Below, in pieces: positions 17,062-25,879 of a stretch of 38,263 nt of DNA. The stretch spans positions 1 to 38,263 of the forward strand of contig JAFGLP010000099.1 of assembly GCA_016927965.1 (NCBI GenBank). Reading direction: 5' to 3'. The notes under the pieces are model-generated. The model did no database searches. It saw nothing but the letters and a program-made list of their open reading frames with translations, and was not told the origin of the DNA. Position 1 is the stretch's first letter. Each line of letters starts with the position of its first letter. The translations under genes were made by a program, and so were the position numbers. Origin of the DNA: Dehalococcoidia bacterium (GTDB lineage Bacteria > Chloroflexota > Dehalococcoidia > GIF9 > UBA5629).

Positions 17062-18357
17062 TTAGCATTTAGTAGCCGTTATGCCAAGGTACTTTTTTAC
17101 TAAATCCATAGCACAATAATCCCCGCACATGCTACATGCGGGGCCTTTTACGGTATATTTATGATGGATATCTCTTACTTTCTGCGGATCTAATGATAGG
17201 GCAGCCTGGGTCTCCCAATCAAGATTTTTACGAGCGATCGACATTTTTCTGTCCCAATCTGCGGCTTTTCCGTCACTTCTGAGAATATCAGCAGCATGAG
17301 CGGCGATACGTGACGCTATAACACCGTTTTTAACGTCGCTGGAATCGGGAAGTGATAGATGTTCAGCGGGAGTTACATAGCACAGGAAGTCTGCGCCGTA
17401 AGCACCTGCAATAGCCCCACCGATAGCGCTGGTTATATGATCATATCCTGCCCCAATGTCGGTTACCAGTGGGCCCAGTACATAAAATGGAGCTTCCTTG
17501 CAAAGGCTTTTTTGTAGCTGCATATTCATCCCAATATGATTAAGCGGCAGATGTCCCGGTCCTTCAACCATGACCTGCACACCTGCTTCCCATGCTCTTT
17601 CAACCAGTTGGCCCAGTGTAATCAACTCCTGTATTTGCGGTCTGTCAGTAGCATCGGCCAGGCTGCCTGGTCTCATACCATCCCCCAAACTTAAGGTAAC
17701 ATCGTACTTAACTGCAATCTCCAGCAAGCGGTCAAAGTATTCATAAAGCGGGTTTTCTTTCCCATGATGTATCATCCAGCCAAGGAGGAAGGCGCCGCCG
17801 CGAGATACAATATCCGTAATCCTGCGCTGATTCTTTAACACGTTGATAGCAGCCTGTGTTACTCCGCAATGAACGGTAATAAAATCAACGCCTTCTTCGG
17901 CCTGCTCTTCAATAGCTTTAAATATATCATCTGTAGTTGCCTTGACTATCGGTCCGTATTTTTCGCCAGCCTCAATCATGGCCTGATAAATTGGCACAGT
18001 CCCTACAGGCAACAGGCTTTCTTTTAAGATGGAACGGCGCACTTTGCGTATATCGCCGCCTGTGCTTAAATCCATGACGGTGTCAGCCCCATATTCAACA
18101 GATATGCTGAGCTTATCCAATTCGCTTGTGAGAGTACTGGCATCGGAAGATGTGCCGATATTAGCATTTACTTTTATCAGCAAACCCTTGCCTATGCCGC
18201 AAGGTTTAGATGCGGAGTGATTAATATTCGCCGGTATCACAATTTTGCCGGCAGCAACGTTTTCGCAGATGTAACTTTCATCGACATGCTCAGACTGAGC
18301 GATGTATTTCATCTCTGCTGTAATATTGCCTTTGCGGGCCAGTTCTATCTGTGTCAT
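17062..18357 (-). CDS. thiC: Phosphomethylpyrimidine synthase ThiC
   Basis: Radical SAM enzyme that rearranges aminoimidazole ribotide to HMP phosphate, the pyrimidine half of thiamine. The 431-aa length is that of the compact form without the N-terminal extension found in proteobacteria and plants. The core includes [39 protein letters not shown] and [12 protein letters not shown]. The unusual C-terminal cluster motif [10 protein letters not shown] (CxxCxxxxC) is intact. Its ATG touches the TAA of the preceding gene (TAAATG), leaving no room for a TPP riboswitch directly upstream. Anaerobic or microaerobic growth would suit the labile cluster. Confidence 0.96.
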   Translation of the reverse strand: MTQIELARKGNITAEMKYIAQSEHVDESYICENVAAGKIVIPANINHSASKPCGIGKGLLIKVNANIGTSSDASTLTSELDKLSISVEYGADTVMDLSTGGDIRKVRRSILKESLLPVGTVPIYQAMIEAGEKYGPIVKATTDDIFKAIEEQAEEGVDFITVHCGVTQAAINVLKNQRRITDIVSRGGAFLLGWMIHHGKENPLYEYFDRLLEIAVKYDVTLSLGDGMRPGSLADATDRPQIQELITLGQLVERAWEAGVQVMVEGPGHLPLNHIGMNMQLQKSLCKEAPFYVLGPLVTDIGAGYDHITSAIGGAIAGAYGADFLCYVTPAEHLSLPDSSDVKNGVIASRIAAHAADILRSDGKAADWDRKMSIARKNLDWETQAALSLDPQKVRDIHHKYTVKGPACSMCGDYCAMDLVKKYLGITATKC

Positions 18358-19995
18358 TTAGTACCCTGCATATCTGCGTCTACTAATAAGTGCAATAATC
18401 CCAAAAATAATGATAGCAATTAGTAATATAATAATAGTAATAGCGATTGCCAGAATCAAAGGTGAAGTAGTAATTATATGAAAACTCCAAATGTTGGACC
18501 ATGGACTGGTTCCACCACTGTCGTTTGATGCCTTGACTCTCCAGTAGTATATACCATCTGCGGGTAAGTTTGATTTGCTCAAATTATAGGAGTTGCTCTG
18601 AATATTATCCTGGGTAAACAATATATTAGAGAAATTCTGTGTTTTTGAAATTTGTAGTGTATATTTGAGAGCGGAGGCATCTCCTGCTACATCCCAGTTC
18701 ATGTCTGTTAAAGAGGAATCACTTATTTTTTGACTGGAATTGCTGAATGCATCAAAAATACTACCGATATACCTGAAGACACTTAACATAACATCAAATA
18801 TTGAGTTGGAGGTTTGTATTTTTGCTCCGGGGCCGGGGAAGAGGAGTTGAGGCGCCGAAGGTGCTATAGATATTGATGTATAGTTAGCCTGGGCCAACGC
18901 TCCTTTGTTACCGGTGGCAGTAACCTGATGCTCTTTGCTGGGACTTACCGGTGCCTGGATTACGGCGGTAAAATTGCCCAGACCATCGGTGTTAGCTGAA
19001 ACCCCCGTACTTGATTTATCGTAGCTGATTGCTATGGATTCATTAGCATTAAACCCGCATCCCTCAACTGTAAGGTCTCTACTGTTAATCAGATCGCTGG
19101 GAGTTAATTTAATACTGGGCGTAACTTCAAATTCGATATCAGGAACGATCCCTTTGGGCGTAAAACTGCTTCCATAGATGCCAAGTATGTGTCTTCCTTT
19201 GGTAGATGGTGGGACCGTGATGGGATAACTGAAACTACCGTTTGGCTGTGCAACAAAATTAGTGTCTAAAATTGGTCCATCCCATGTAAATGTAATGCCA
19301 TCTTCCCCTGCTCGAAAACCAACGCCGCTTATCATTACCTTGGTGCCGACCGGACCGGACAGCGGCGTTGCTTTGCAGAATGGGGATACCGTGAAAACCA
19401 TGTCGGTTACCTCTGTGGCGCCGGTTGCGTGGCCGTAAGCCCCAATAGTGTATTCACCTTTGGCTACGTACGGGACGACGAAAGTAGAATACCATGCCCC
19501 GTTTCTATCTGCTTTAGCTGGAGCACTGGAAAGCTGCTTGCCTTCCCACGTAATCCTTATATCTGTTTCCTCTGAAACAAAACCATAGCCGAATACCGTA
19601 ACTGTAGCAGTTGATTTACCCCATTGCGGTTCTAGTGCAATACTCGGGAGGACAGTAAAAACAGCAGAAGCATTAATATTGGCCCAATTGCTGTCATCGG
19701 TAACTTTTACCGAGTGATTGCCTCTGGTCGATGAAGGTATCTCGAAAGTAAAGTTGATTTGGCCAGTTTTGGAGATCGGCACATTTTGTACCAGCTTTTT
19801 ATCATCCCAATAGATGGTAGCTAATTTACCAATGAACCCATCGCCTGTAAGTGCAGCCTGAGAGCCGGTAACTCCTTTTATCGGGGTAACGTTAATGGTT
19901 GTTGCTGCATATGTATGTGCTGGTAGCAGCCCTGATACACCGAAAGCAATCAGCATAAGAGCGAATGTGATTAATAGAATTCTTCTGGAATTCAA
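18358..19995 (-). CDS. Secreted, membrane-anchored IPT/TIG-repeat protein
   Basis: 545-aa surface protein. A classic signal peptide covers residues 1-30 (RR, hydrophobic core, cleavage after AHTYA). Four IPT/TIG-like Ig repeats follow at about 31-110, 115-205, 206-295 and 296-380, each opening with a pattern like TPLSGPVGTKVMISGVGF and a later W-D/E-G motif. A fibronectin-III-like domain lies at about 420-505 (YYWRVKASNDSG). A single C-terminal helix with RRR stop-transfer residues anchors it at about 510-537. Probable role: adhesion or cell-envelope structure. The start is TTG at 19995, supported by AGAGGAG. The gene abuts thiC without a functional link that I can see. Confidence 0.85.
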   Translation of the reverse strand: MNSRRILLITFALMLIAFGVSGLLPAHTYAATTINVTPIKGVTGSQAALTGDGFIGKLATIYWDDKKLVQNVPISKTGQINFTFEIPSSTRGNHSVKVTDDSNWANINASAVFTVLPSIALEPQWGKSTATVTVFGYGFVSEETDIRITWEGKQLSSAPAKADRNGAWYSTFVVPYVAKGEYTIGAYGHATGATEVTDMVFTVSPFCKATPLSGPVGTKVMISGVGFRAGEDGITFTWDGPILDTNFVAQPNGSFSYPITVPPSTKGRHILGIYGSSFTPKGIVPDIEFEVTPSIKLTPSDLINSRDLTVEGCGFNANESIAISYDKSSTGVSANTDGLGNFTAVIQAPVSPSKEHQVTATGNKGALAQANYTSISIAPSAPQLLFPGPGAKIQTSNSIFDVMLSVFRYIGSIFDAFSNSSQKISDSSLTDMNWDVAGDASALKYTLQISKTQNFSNILFTQDNIQSNSYNLSKSNLPADGIYYWRVKASNDSGGTSPWSNIWSFHIITTSPLILAIAITIIILLIAIIIFGIIALISRRRYAGY

Positions 19996-20074
19996 TGAAT
20001 TCTCCTCTTAAGTGAGCATGATTTTACTTCTATATACATCATAATAGTTTAACGATACAAAAACCAAATGTAAG

Positions 20075-20101
20075 ATTATACCAAATAGTATTAAAAATCA
20101 A
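20075..20101 (-). promoter_or_regulatory. Extended -10 promoter of the IPT-thiC-cinA-speDB operon
   Basis: On the minus strand TGGTATAAT is a perfect -10 with the extended TGn, preceded by TTGATT at a short 15-nt spacing. The leader would be about 75 nt. It is the only evident promoter for the whole thiC-cinA-speD-speB chain. Confidence 0.6.
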
Positions 20102-20125
20102 TTGCGGACTCTCAAACCGTATCGT

Positions 20126-20154
20126 TTGACACTGTAATAATCTATTGATAGACT
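20126..20154 (+). promoter_or_regulatory. tRNA-Asp promoter
   Basis: Perfect TTGACA, 17 nt, TAGACT (4 of 6), placed 37 nt before the tRNA. It is back to back with the promoter of the divergent IPT-protein gene. Confidence 0.6.
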
Positions 20155-20191
20155 TTTATGGCAATTTAACCCTAGTATGAATTGCCTTCGA

Positions 20192-20268
20192 GGCCCCGTG
20201 GTGTAGCGGTCAAACATGCCACCCTGTCACGGTGGAGATCGTGGGTTCGAATCCCATCGGGGTCGCCA
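20192..20268 (+). tRNA. tRNA-Asp (GTC)
   Basis: Complete cloverleaf. The acceptor stem is GGCCCCG with CGGGGTC (one G-T pair), then discriminator G and an encoded CCA. The D arm is GTGT/ATGC. The anticodon stem CCACC/GGTGG encloses CTGTCAC, so the anticodon is GTC (Asp). The T arm is GTGGG-TTCGAAT-CCCAT. Discriminator G agrees with Asp identity. Confidence 0.97.
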
Positions 20269-20543
20269 GTCAAATTGTCATGTCTCCAGTGGGATAGATT
20301 CAACAATGCTCATAATTAATTAATTCAGGCGTTTGTTAATCTTTCTTTACCTGGCGTAAATATAATGCTCTTAGCTGCGGGATTATTTACATTGTCGTGT
20401 GAAATCTTTAAGGGAGTATTGTATGATGACTTCCCGATCTGCTTGTTGAATTATAAGCTTCAGTGATTAGTTGACAGTCGATTTTATTTTCTTTAAACTT
20501 CGAGCGTAGTAATCTGTATGGCAGTGGGAGCGACATTGCAGGT

Positions 20544-21164
20544 ATGGATATTTTATTAGTAGTGTTACTGATGTTGGCAGCCTTCATTTTAGGGGGTTGT
20601 CCGTTTTCTGTGTGGCTTGGCATGTTGACGATGAGCATGGATATACGAAGGTATGGCGATGGCAATCCCGGATCATATAATGTATTTAAAGCAGGCAGCA
20701 AGAAATGGGGAGTGGTTGCGTTGATACTGGATATTATAAAAGGGATTCCTTTTATATTGATTGGTAAATTAGCCTTCGGACTTGGTCAACCTGTCCTGTA
20801 TTTAATAGCTTTCAGCGCTGTAATGGGCCACGCGTACTCTCCATTTCTGGGTTTTCGTGGGGGGAAAGCACTAGCGGTATTTGCCGGAAGCCTTTTGGGC
20901 TTATCTCAGTGGGATATCATCATCAGTTTGATTGTTTTGTTTCTGCTTGGCTTTCTATTTATTGGAAATGACGCCTGGACTGTCGTATTGGGTATAGTGG
21001 GATCGCTCATAATGTTGATGGTAACTCGGGTGGAGTTCTGGGAAATGGTGTTCATTAGCTGCATTTCTGTTTTATTTATCATTAAACAGTTTAATGACCT
21101 GAGGTCTGGCAATCACCCGGGACGTCTGATAGTGTGGATCAGATCACGAGGGAAGCCAGTATAA
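20544..21164 (+). CDS. PlsY-type acyl-phosphate:glycerol-3-phosphate acyltransferase homologue
   Basis: 206-aa integral membrane protein of the PlsY/YgiH family, which acylates glycerol-3-phosphate from acyl-phosphate to start phospholipid synthesis. The family's first motif is present in altered form: YGDGNPGSYNVFKAGSKKWG in place of GSGNIGATNVLR. The DIIKG element follows, and the third motif reads GHAYSPFLGFRGGKALAVF, keeping GH and FxGGK. The first-helix motif is GGCPFSVWL in place of GSIPF. The divergence makes a changed acyl donor or acceptor possible. A glycosyltransferase gene follows after 22 nt, suggesting glycolipid or membrane-lipid work. A second homologue is encoded at 29852. 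Confidence 0.85.
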   Translation: MDILLVVLLMLAAFILGGCPFSVWLGMLTMSMDIRRYGDGNPGSYNVFKAGSKKWGVVALILDIIKGIPFILIGKLAFGLGQPVLYLIAFSAVMGHAYSPFLGFRGGKALAVFAGSLLGLSQWDIIISLIVLFLLGFLFIGNDAWTVVLGIVGSLIMLMVTRVEFWEMVFISCISVLFIIKQFNDLRSGNHPGRLIVWIRSRGKPV

Positions 21165-21186
21165 CAATTTAAGTAAAGGCTAAGAA

Positions 21187-22356
21187 ATGATTTACCAAAT
21201 ACTGGTATTAGCCGGAATTGTGATATTTTTTGTAAATCTGATTCTTAATCTTATTTTTCTAAAAAGGCCATCTCGAAAATCCAAATTACCGCAAGACTTG
21301 CCTCTCGTCTCAGTATTAATACCAGCACGTAATGAAGAAGAAAACATTGAACTCTGCCTGTCATCGATTTTAAGACAGGATTATCCTAATATTGAAGTAC
21401 TTGTACTTGATGATAATTCACAAGATAAAACTGCAGAGATAGTACGTAGAATCAGGGAAAATGACAGGCGGGTTAGCCTGCTAAGGGGTGAAACGTTGCC
21501 GGAGGGTTGGGCAGGGAAGTGTTTTGCGTGTTATCAGTTATCAAAGAGCGCCCGGGGAAAATGGTTATTATTTGTAGATGCTGATACGATGAGTGAGTCC
21601 CACCTGATCAGGGGGACTATGGAGATTGCAATCAATAATAATGTTTCCATGTTATCCGGTTTTCCCAGACAGCAGGTTGAAGGCTTGACCCAAAAAATCG
21701 TCATTCCCATACTATTCTATTTTATTATTATGAGCTGGTTTCCTTTGTGGCTTCTGCATCGTTCCAGGAAGCCACTTCCTACACTGGCAATCGGACAAAT
21801 GTTGTTATTTAATAGAGAAGCTTATATGAGAATAGGCGGACATGAGATTGTCAAGTCGAGAATTATGGAAGATGTCTGGTTTGCAATAGAGATGAACCGC
21901 AGGGGTGAGCGTACCTTGTCAGTGGATCTATCTAAGGTTATGACAACCAGGATGTATACTAGTATCGGGACTATGACTGAAGGCTGTGTGAAATGGTTCT
22001 ACTCGGTTGCCGCCTTATCACCGCTGGCACTGGTAGGCTATTTTTTAGCGGCCTATATTTTTTATTTAGCGCCTTTCTACTGGGCTATGACTATGACCGA
22101 CCCGCTTAATACGATTGTATCAAGCGGACAATGGGTAGGGTGGTCTGTAGTTATTGTTCTGCAAGTTGTATTGGTGCTTTTTATGCGGGTTATCACGGAT
22201 ATATATTTTCGTGGATCAAAGATATCATTTATCTTTCATTTGCTGGGAGTGGCGTTTCTGATCCTGGCTGTTTTGTATGCGGTTACCCGTCGGGCAGTGG
22301 GTGCAGGTGTGGCATGGAAGGACCGCGTCTACCAGGGCATTACACGTGTTAAATGA
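21187..22356 (+). CDS. Membrane-bound family 2 glycosyltransferase
   Basis: 389-aa GT2 enzyme with an N-terminal membrane anchor (about residues 2-25). The GT-A catalytic domain follows: PLVSVLIPARNEEENIELCL, LVLDDNSQDKTAEIVR, and the LLFVDADT segment with the metal-binding acidic residues. Three or four C-terminal helices lie at about 280-375. The arrangement resembles HpnB- and CrtQ-type enzymes that glycosylate hopanoids or carotenoids, but residues decisive for the acceptor are not known. It is in a unit with the plsY homologue upstream, so a lipid acceptor is likely. Confidence 0.85.
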   Translation: MIYQILVLAGIVIFFVNLILNLIFLKRPSRKSKLPQDLPLVSVLIPARNEEENIELCLSSILRQDYPNIEVLVLDDNSQDKTAEIVRRIRENDRRVSLLRGETLPEGWAGKCFACYQLSKSARGKWLLFVDADTMSESHLIRGTMEIAINNNVSMLSGFPRQQVEGLTQKIVIPILFYFIIMSWFPLWLLHRSRKPLPTLAIGQMLLFNREAYMRIGGHEIVKSRIMEDVWFAIEMNRRGERTLSVDLSKVMTTRMYTSIGTMTEGCVKWFYSVAALSPLALVGYFLAAYIFYLAPFYWAMTMTDPLNTIVSSGQWVGWSVVIVLQVVLVLFMRVITDIYFRGSKISFIFHLLGVAFLILAVLYAVTRRAVGAGVAWKDRVYQGITRVK

Positions 22357-22395
22357 TTGCTATCATTTGGAAAGTCAGAAGTCAAACCGACCATG

Positions 22396-23034
22396 TCAAA
22401 TTCTTGCTTTATTCATAAAAGGGCAAATGAACTGGGATGTTGTGGGGTTTCTGTCGATGATAGCCCCGTAAATTGCATCGGCAAAGGGTTCAGCAAGTTC
22501 TGATAGCTCATAGACATGACGTCTGTACAGCCAGTTGATAACCATATAACGTAATGCGCCGAAATAAATGAAGTTGATAACACGCAAGTTGAGATCATCA
22601 CGAATCTCTCTAGAGCGTTTTCCCTCTTGAATGATCTTGGCAAGGGCATAGCTTGATTCTCTGGCTTTTTCAAATGTTCCCCTATATTCGTACCAGTAGT
22701 GTAGATTGGAGCTGGCAAAAACCAGGCGGGCTATATGAACATTGTCCTGGAAAAAATTCAGGTGAAACTTTGCCATTTCAAGTAACTTGCTTTTTGTCCC
22801 GCTGAGTCCGGTCAGGTGCATATTTAGTTCATGGTTAGTCCTATCTACGATTTTGCTGACCAGAGTAATGTAAAGGTCATCTTTATTCTTAAAGTATTTA
22901 TAAAGGCTCGAGGTAGGTACTTCCGCTTTCTCTGCAATTGACCGCATGGTGGCCTTCTCAAAATCTCCGCTGCTGAATACCTCCATGGCTGCATTTAAGA
23001 TCAATGTCTCGATAGTTTTCTTCGTCACTCTCAT
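22396..23034 (-). CDS. TetR/AcrR-family transcriptional regulator
   Basis: 212-aa regulator. The N-terminal TetR helix-turn-helix (ATMRSIAEKAEVPTSSLYKYFKNKDDLY) is textbook; the ~150-residue ligand domain is helical and aromatic-rich, as in acyl-CoA- or lipid-sensing members. It diverges from the acyl-CoA dehydrogenase operon starting at 23386, so it is the likely local repressor, relieved by an acyl-CoA intermediate. An inverted repeat sits just upstream of its own ATG, overlapping a GATAAT -10-like element. The ligand is inferred from context only. Confidence 0.92.
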   Translation of the reverse strand: MRVTKKTIETLILNAAMEVFSSGDFEKATMRSIAEKAEVPTSSLYKYFKNKDDLYITLVSKIVDRTNHELNMHLTGLSGTKSKLLEMAKFHLNFFQDNVHIARLVFASSNLHYWYEYRGTFEKARESSYALAKIIQEGKRSREIRDDLNLRVINFIYFGALRYMVINWLYRRHVYELSELAEPFADAIYGAIIDRNPTTSQFICPFMNKARI

Positions 23035-23051
23035 TGTTACGTAACTTCCTG

Positions 23052-23073
23052 TTTATTATCGCCTGGTAATAAA
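23052..23073. promoter_or_regulatory. Candidate TetR operator
   Basis: TTTATTA and TAATAAA arms, 8 nt apart, 18 nt upstream of the TetR ATG. It overlaps GATAAT, a plausible -10 for the regulator gene on the minus strand (preceded by TTGCGT at 15 nt). Position and symmetry fit an autoregulatory operator. Confidence 0.45.
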
Positions 23074-23103
23074 ACACGCAAAAACGCATATTTAGAAGAT
23101 AGC

Positions 23104-23131
23104 TTGACAAGGCCAGATCTCATGTGATAAA
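23104..23131 (+). promoter_or_regulatory. Putative promoter of the acyl-CoA degradation operon
   Basis: TTGACA (perfect), 16 nt, then GATAAA preceded by TGT (extended -10 type). It is directed at the dehydrogenase at 23386 and would give a long leader of about 245 nt. In the rest of the 23035-23385 gap I find no ORF with a ribosome-binding site and no recognisable riboswitch. Confidence 0.45.
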
Positions 23132-23385
23132 TTTGAACAGCGTTCCTGCAGATACAAAATAGGTTTAGATCTGGTGCCTCTGCATGGTAACAACGTTCAC
23201 TAGTAAATTAGTTTATACCATTTTACTTACCCGTCAGTCAATGATGCGATAAGGTAAACTGAGGCAGGAGATTTCTGCCCGGGTATATGTGCAAAAAACA
23301 ACGTGGGTATGCTTTTCTGAAAGGGCGTTTTGGTCAGTCTCGCTGTGAAAGATAGCTATTGCCATGGCGGCAGGAAGGAGCAGTA

Positions 23386-24591
23386 ATGGATTTTAAGTTT
23401 GGCGAAAAGGAAGAAAGACTGCGTGCGGAAATAAAGAATTTCGCTAAATCAGAGCTGGGGGGAAGGGTCAGCATCAGCGGGTTGGAGGAAGAGAGTAGAG
23501 ATGAAGACTGGGAATTCTCATTAAATATTTCAAAAAAGCTTGCACAGAAGGGATGGCTGACTATGGCATGGCCAAAAGAATACGGCGGACAGGGGGCCTC
23601 TTTTTTTGAGCAATATGTCTATATGGATGAAGCCAGCTACTGCGGTATACCCGGTACTCAAATGGGAGTGAGCGGTATTGGTTGGGTAGGGCAGTCATTA
23701 ATGCTTTTTGGTAATGAAGAGCAGCGGAAAAAATATTTGCCGTCTATAGCGGCTGGTGAGCCGGATGGCATATGGTGCACCGCTTACAGCGAACCCAACG
23801 CAGGTTCTGATTTTGCTAACATTCAGACCCGTGCGGTTAAAAGTGGTGATGAATATATAATCAACGGTCAGAAGATATGGACCAGTTGCGCTCACAGGGC
23901 ACGCTGGTGCTGGATGGCGGTAAAAACAGATCCGGGCGCAGCCAAAAAACAGCATGGTATCAGCCTGATTATCATTGATATGAAAAGCCCCGGGATCACC
24001 ATTAAGCCCATAGTGAACTTCGCCGGAATACATATATTTAATGAGCTATTTTTAGATAATGTCAGGGTGCCGGTATCTAATCTGGTGGGAACTGAGCATC
24101 GCGGCTGGTATCATCTAATGCAGTCACTTGCGTTTGAAAGGCATAGTATTGCGCCGCAGTTCTACGGAGGGGCTAAACGTACGCTTGAATACATAGTCCA
24201 GTATGCTAAACATACTAAATTTAACGGCGAGTACCTGGCTGATAACCCGATCATTCGTCATAAATTGGCCGAGAGGGCTATTGAACTTGATACGCTCCGT
24301 ATGTTCAGCCTGGAAATAACGTGGAAAATGAGCAAAGGAGTTATTCCCATTTATGAAGCGGCCAGAAACAAAGCTTATTGTGATCTTGTGATGAGGAATA
24401 TTGCTACTACGGGTACCGAGATTATAGGTGCCTATGCACAGGTGGACGCAGAATCCAAATGGGCCAAGATAATGGGGAATATTACCAGGTTGTATATGAT
24501 GTTCCCCGGAGTATCAATTGCGGCCGGTACTGATGAAGTGCAGAAAAACATAATCGGGCAGTTTAAAATGGGTTTGCCCCGGTCTTATTAA
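23386..24591 (+). CDS. Acyl-CoA dehydrogenase, subunit with IVD-type catalytic Glu
   Basis: 401-aa acyl-CoA dehydrogenase. The ATG at 23386 was chosen because AGGAAGGAG lies 6 nt before it and the product then begins MDFKFGEKEE like its paralogue. FAD motifs are YSEPNAGSDFAN and NGQKIWTSCAHRARW; the C-terminal segment is AAGTDEVQKNIIGQFKMGLPR. The MCAD-position Glu is absent, but LAFERHS supplies E251 at the helix-G position used by IVD. It is the predicted catalytic half of a heteromeric dehydrogenase with the next gene. It heads the operon divergent from TetR. It desaturates an unknown acyl-CoA, probably a branched or cyclic one. Confidence 0.9.
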   Translation: MDFKFGEKEERLRAEIKNFAKSELGGRVSISGLEEESRDEDWEFSLNISKKLAQKGWLTMAWPKEYGGQGASFFEQYVYMDEASYCGIPGTQMGVSGIGWVGQSLMLFGNEEQRKKYLPSIAAGEPDGIWCTAYSEPNAGSDFANIQTRAVKSGDEYIINGQKIWTSCAHRARWCWMAVKTDPGAAKKQHGISLIIIDMKSPGITIKPIVNFAGIHIFNELFLDNVRVPVSNLVGTEHRGWYHLMQSLAFERHSIAPQFYGGAKRTLEYIVQYAKHTKFNGEYLADNPIIRHKLAERAIELDTLRMFSLEITWKMSKGVIPIYEAARNKAYCDLVMRNIATTGTEIIGAYAQVDAESKWAKIMGNITRLYMMFPGVSIAAGTDEVQKNIIGQFKMGLPRSY

Positions 24592-24614
24592 AGCCACAGA
24601 TATGAGGTTTAATG

Positions 24615-25748
24615 ATGGATTTTGACTTGACCGAACAGCAGAATATGTTGAAGACAATGGCCCGGGCGTTCCTGAGTGAAACATGTAACAAAAACAGGGT
24701 GCGTGAGTTGGAAAGAGATGAGAAGGGATATGATCCTGACATGCTGGTAAAAATGGGTGAGTTGGGCTGGTTAGGCCTGATATTCCCGGAGGAATATGGC
24801 GGTAGCGGTGCTGACTTTTTGGACCTTGTTGTGCTGATGGAAGAAATGGGCAGGAATATTACCCCGGGTCCATTTTTTACTACTGTAGGCTTATGCGCTA
24901 TCCCTGTACTTAAATTCGGCACCATAAACCAGAAGAGAAAATACCTGCCGGATATTGCTGACGGAAGAAGCATATGGTCGCTGGTTTTTACAGAGTCTTC
25001 CGGAAGATTTAAGGCTTCCGATATCCATTGCGAGGTGGTGAGAGATGGCAATAACTATATAATAAATGGGGATAAATGGTTTGCACCTTTCGCTCACGTG
25101 GCTGATTATTTGCTGGTTATTGGCAGGACTGATGGAGGAGGGGATGATAACAATGGCCTGACTGCATTTATAGTAAAAGCTCGAACCAAAGGAATAAAAG
25201 TGGAGTTGATCCCCACTATTGCGGGCGATGGACAGTGCAGAGTCAAATTTAAGAATGTAGTAGTATCCGGGCATAATATCCTGGGTAAAGTTAACCAGGG
25301 TTGGAAAATAGTAAATTATATGTTTCAGCGTGCTGCCATATTGAAATGTGCTGAAATATCTGGGGCATGTGAAGCTGTTCTCGAGATGACACAGGCTTAT
25401 GCCAAGGACCGTGTGCAGTTTGATAAACCCATTGGTTCATTTATGGCAATACAACATAAGCTGGTGGACATGCTTACCGATATTGAAGGTTTGAAATATC
25501 TTGTTTATCATGCAGCCTGGTTGCTTTCAATAGGGTCTAAGGCGGAGATGGCCGTTTCGCTGGCAAAAGCCAATGCGAACGAAGTTTATCAGAGAGTTTG
25601 CATCGATGGCATTAAAATTCATGGTGCTATAGGCTTTACCATGGACCATGATATCGGGTGCTATTTCAGGAGGGTCAAAGCAGCAGAATTTATGCTGGGT
25701 GATACTGATTTACATCTGGACAAAGTAGCAGTTGGATTGGGACTTTAA
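24615..25748 (+). CDS. Acyl-CoA dehydrogenase, subunit lacking the catalytic Glu
   Basis: 377 aa from the second of two adjacent ATGs, the one with proper spacing from GAGG and with the same MDFDLTEQQ opening as the paralogue at 11078. It has a complete three-domain dehydrogenase fold, including YAKDRVQFDKPIGSFMAIQHKLVDM. Neither possible catalytic base is present: helix G reads MFQRAAILK and the C-terminal site reads LGDTDLHL. It is the predicted structural partner of the preceding subunit. The two pairs in this window (11078/12238 and 23386/24615) are clear paralogues, with the order of active then inactive subunit conserved. Confidence 0.88.
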   Translation: MDFDLTEQQNMLKTMARAFLSETCNKNRVRELERDEKGYDPDMLVKMGELGWLGLIFPEEYGGSGADFLDLVVLMEEMGRNITPGPFFTTVGLCAIPVLKFGTINQKRKYLPDIADGRSIWSLVFTESSGRFKASDIHCEVVRDGNNYIINGDKWFAPFAHVADYLLVIGRTDGGGDDNNGLTAFIVKARTKGIKVELIPTIAGDGQCRVKFKNVVVSGHNILGKVNQGWKIVNYMFQRAAILKCAEISGACEAVLEMTQAYAKDRVQFDKPIGSFMAIQHKLVDMLTDIEGLKYLVYHAAWLLSIGSKAEMAVSLAKANANEVYQRVCIDGIKIHGAIGFTMDHDIGCYFRRVKAAEFMLGDTDLHLDKVAVGLGL

Positions 25749-25879
25749 TAGCCATATTAATAGTGTTGTTTTCAGGTTGATAGATAAATGAAGAGAACTG
25801 TTGTAAGTATATTAATAATAAATCGGTTAGCGAATCAGCAATTTGCGCGAAAAATATAAGTAATTTATAAGGAGGAGAA

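Noticed and set aside
23359..23385. Upstream ATG for the acyl-CoA dehydrogenase at 23359
   Set aside because: The extra nine residues contain the ribosome-binding site of the ATG at 23386, which also matches the paralogues' N-termini.
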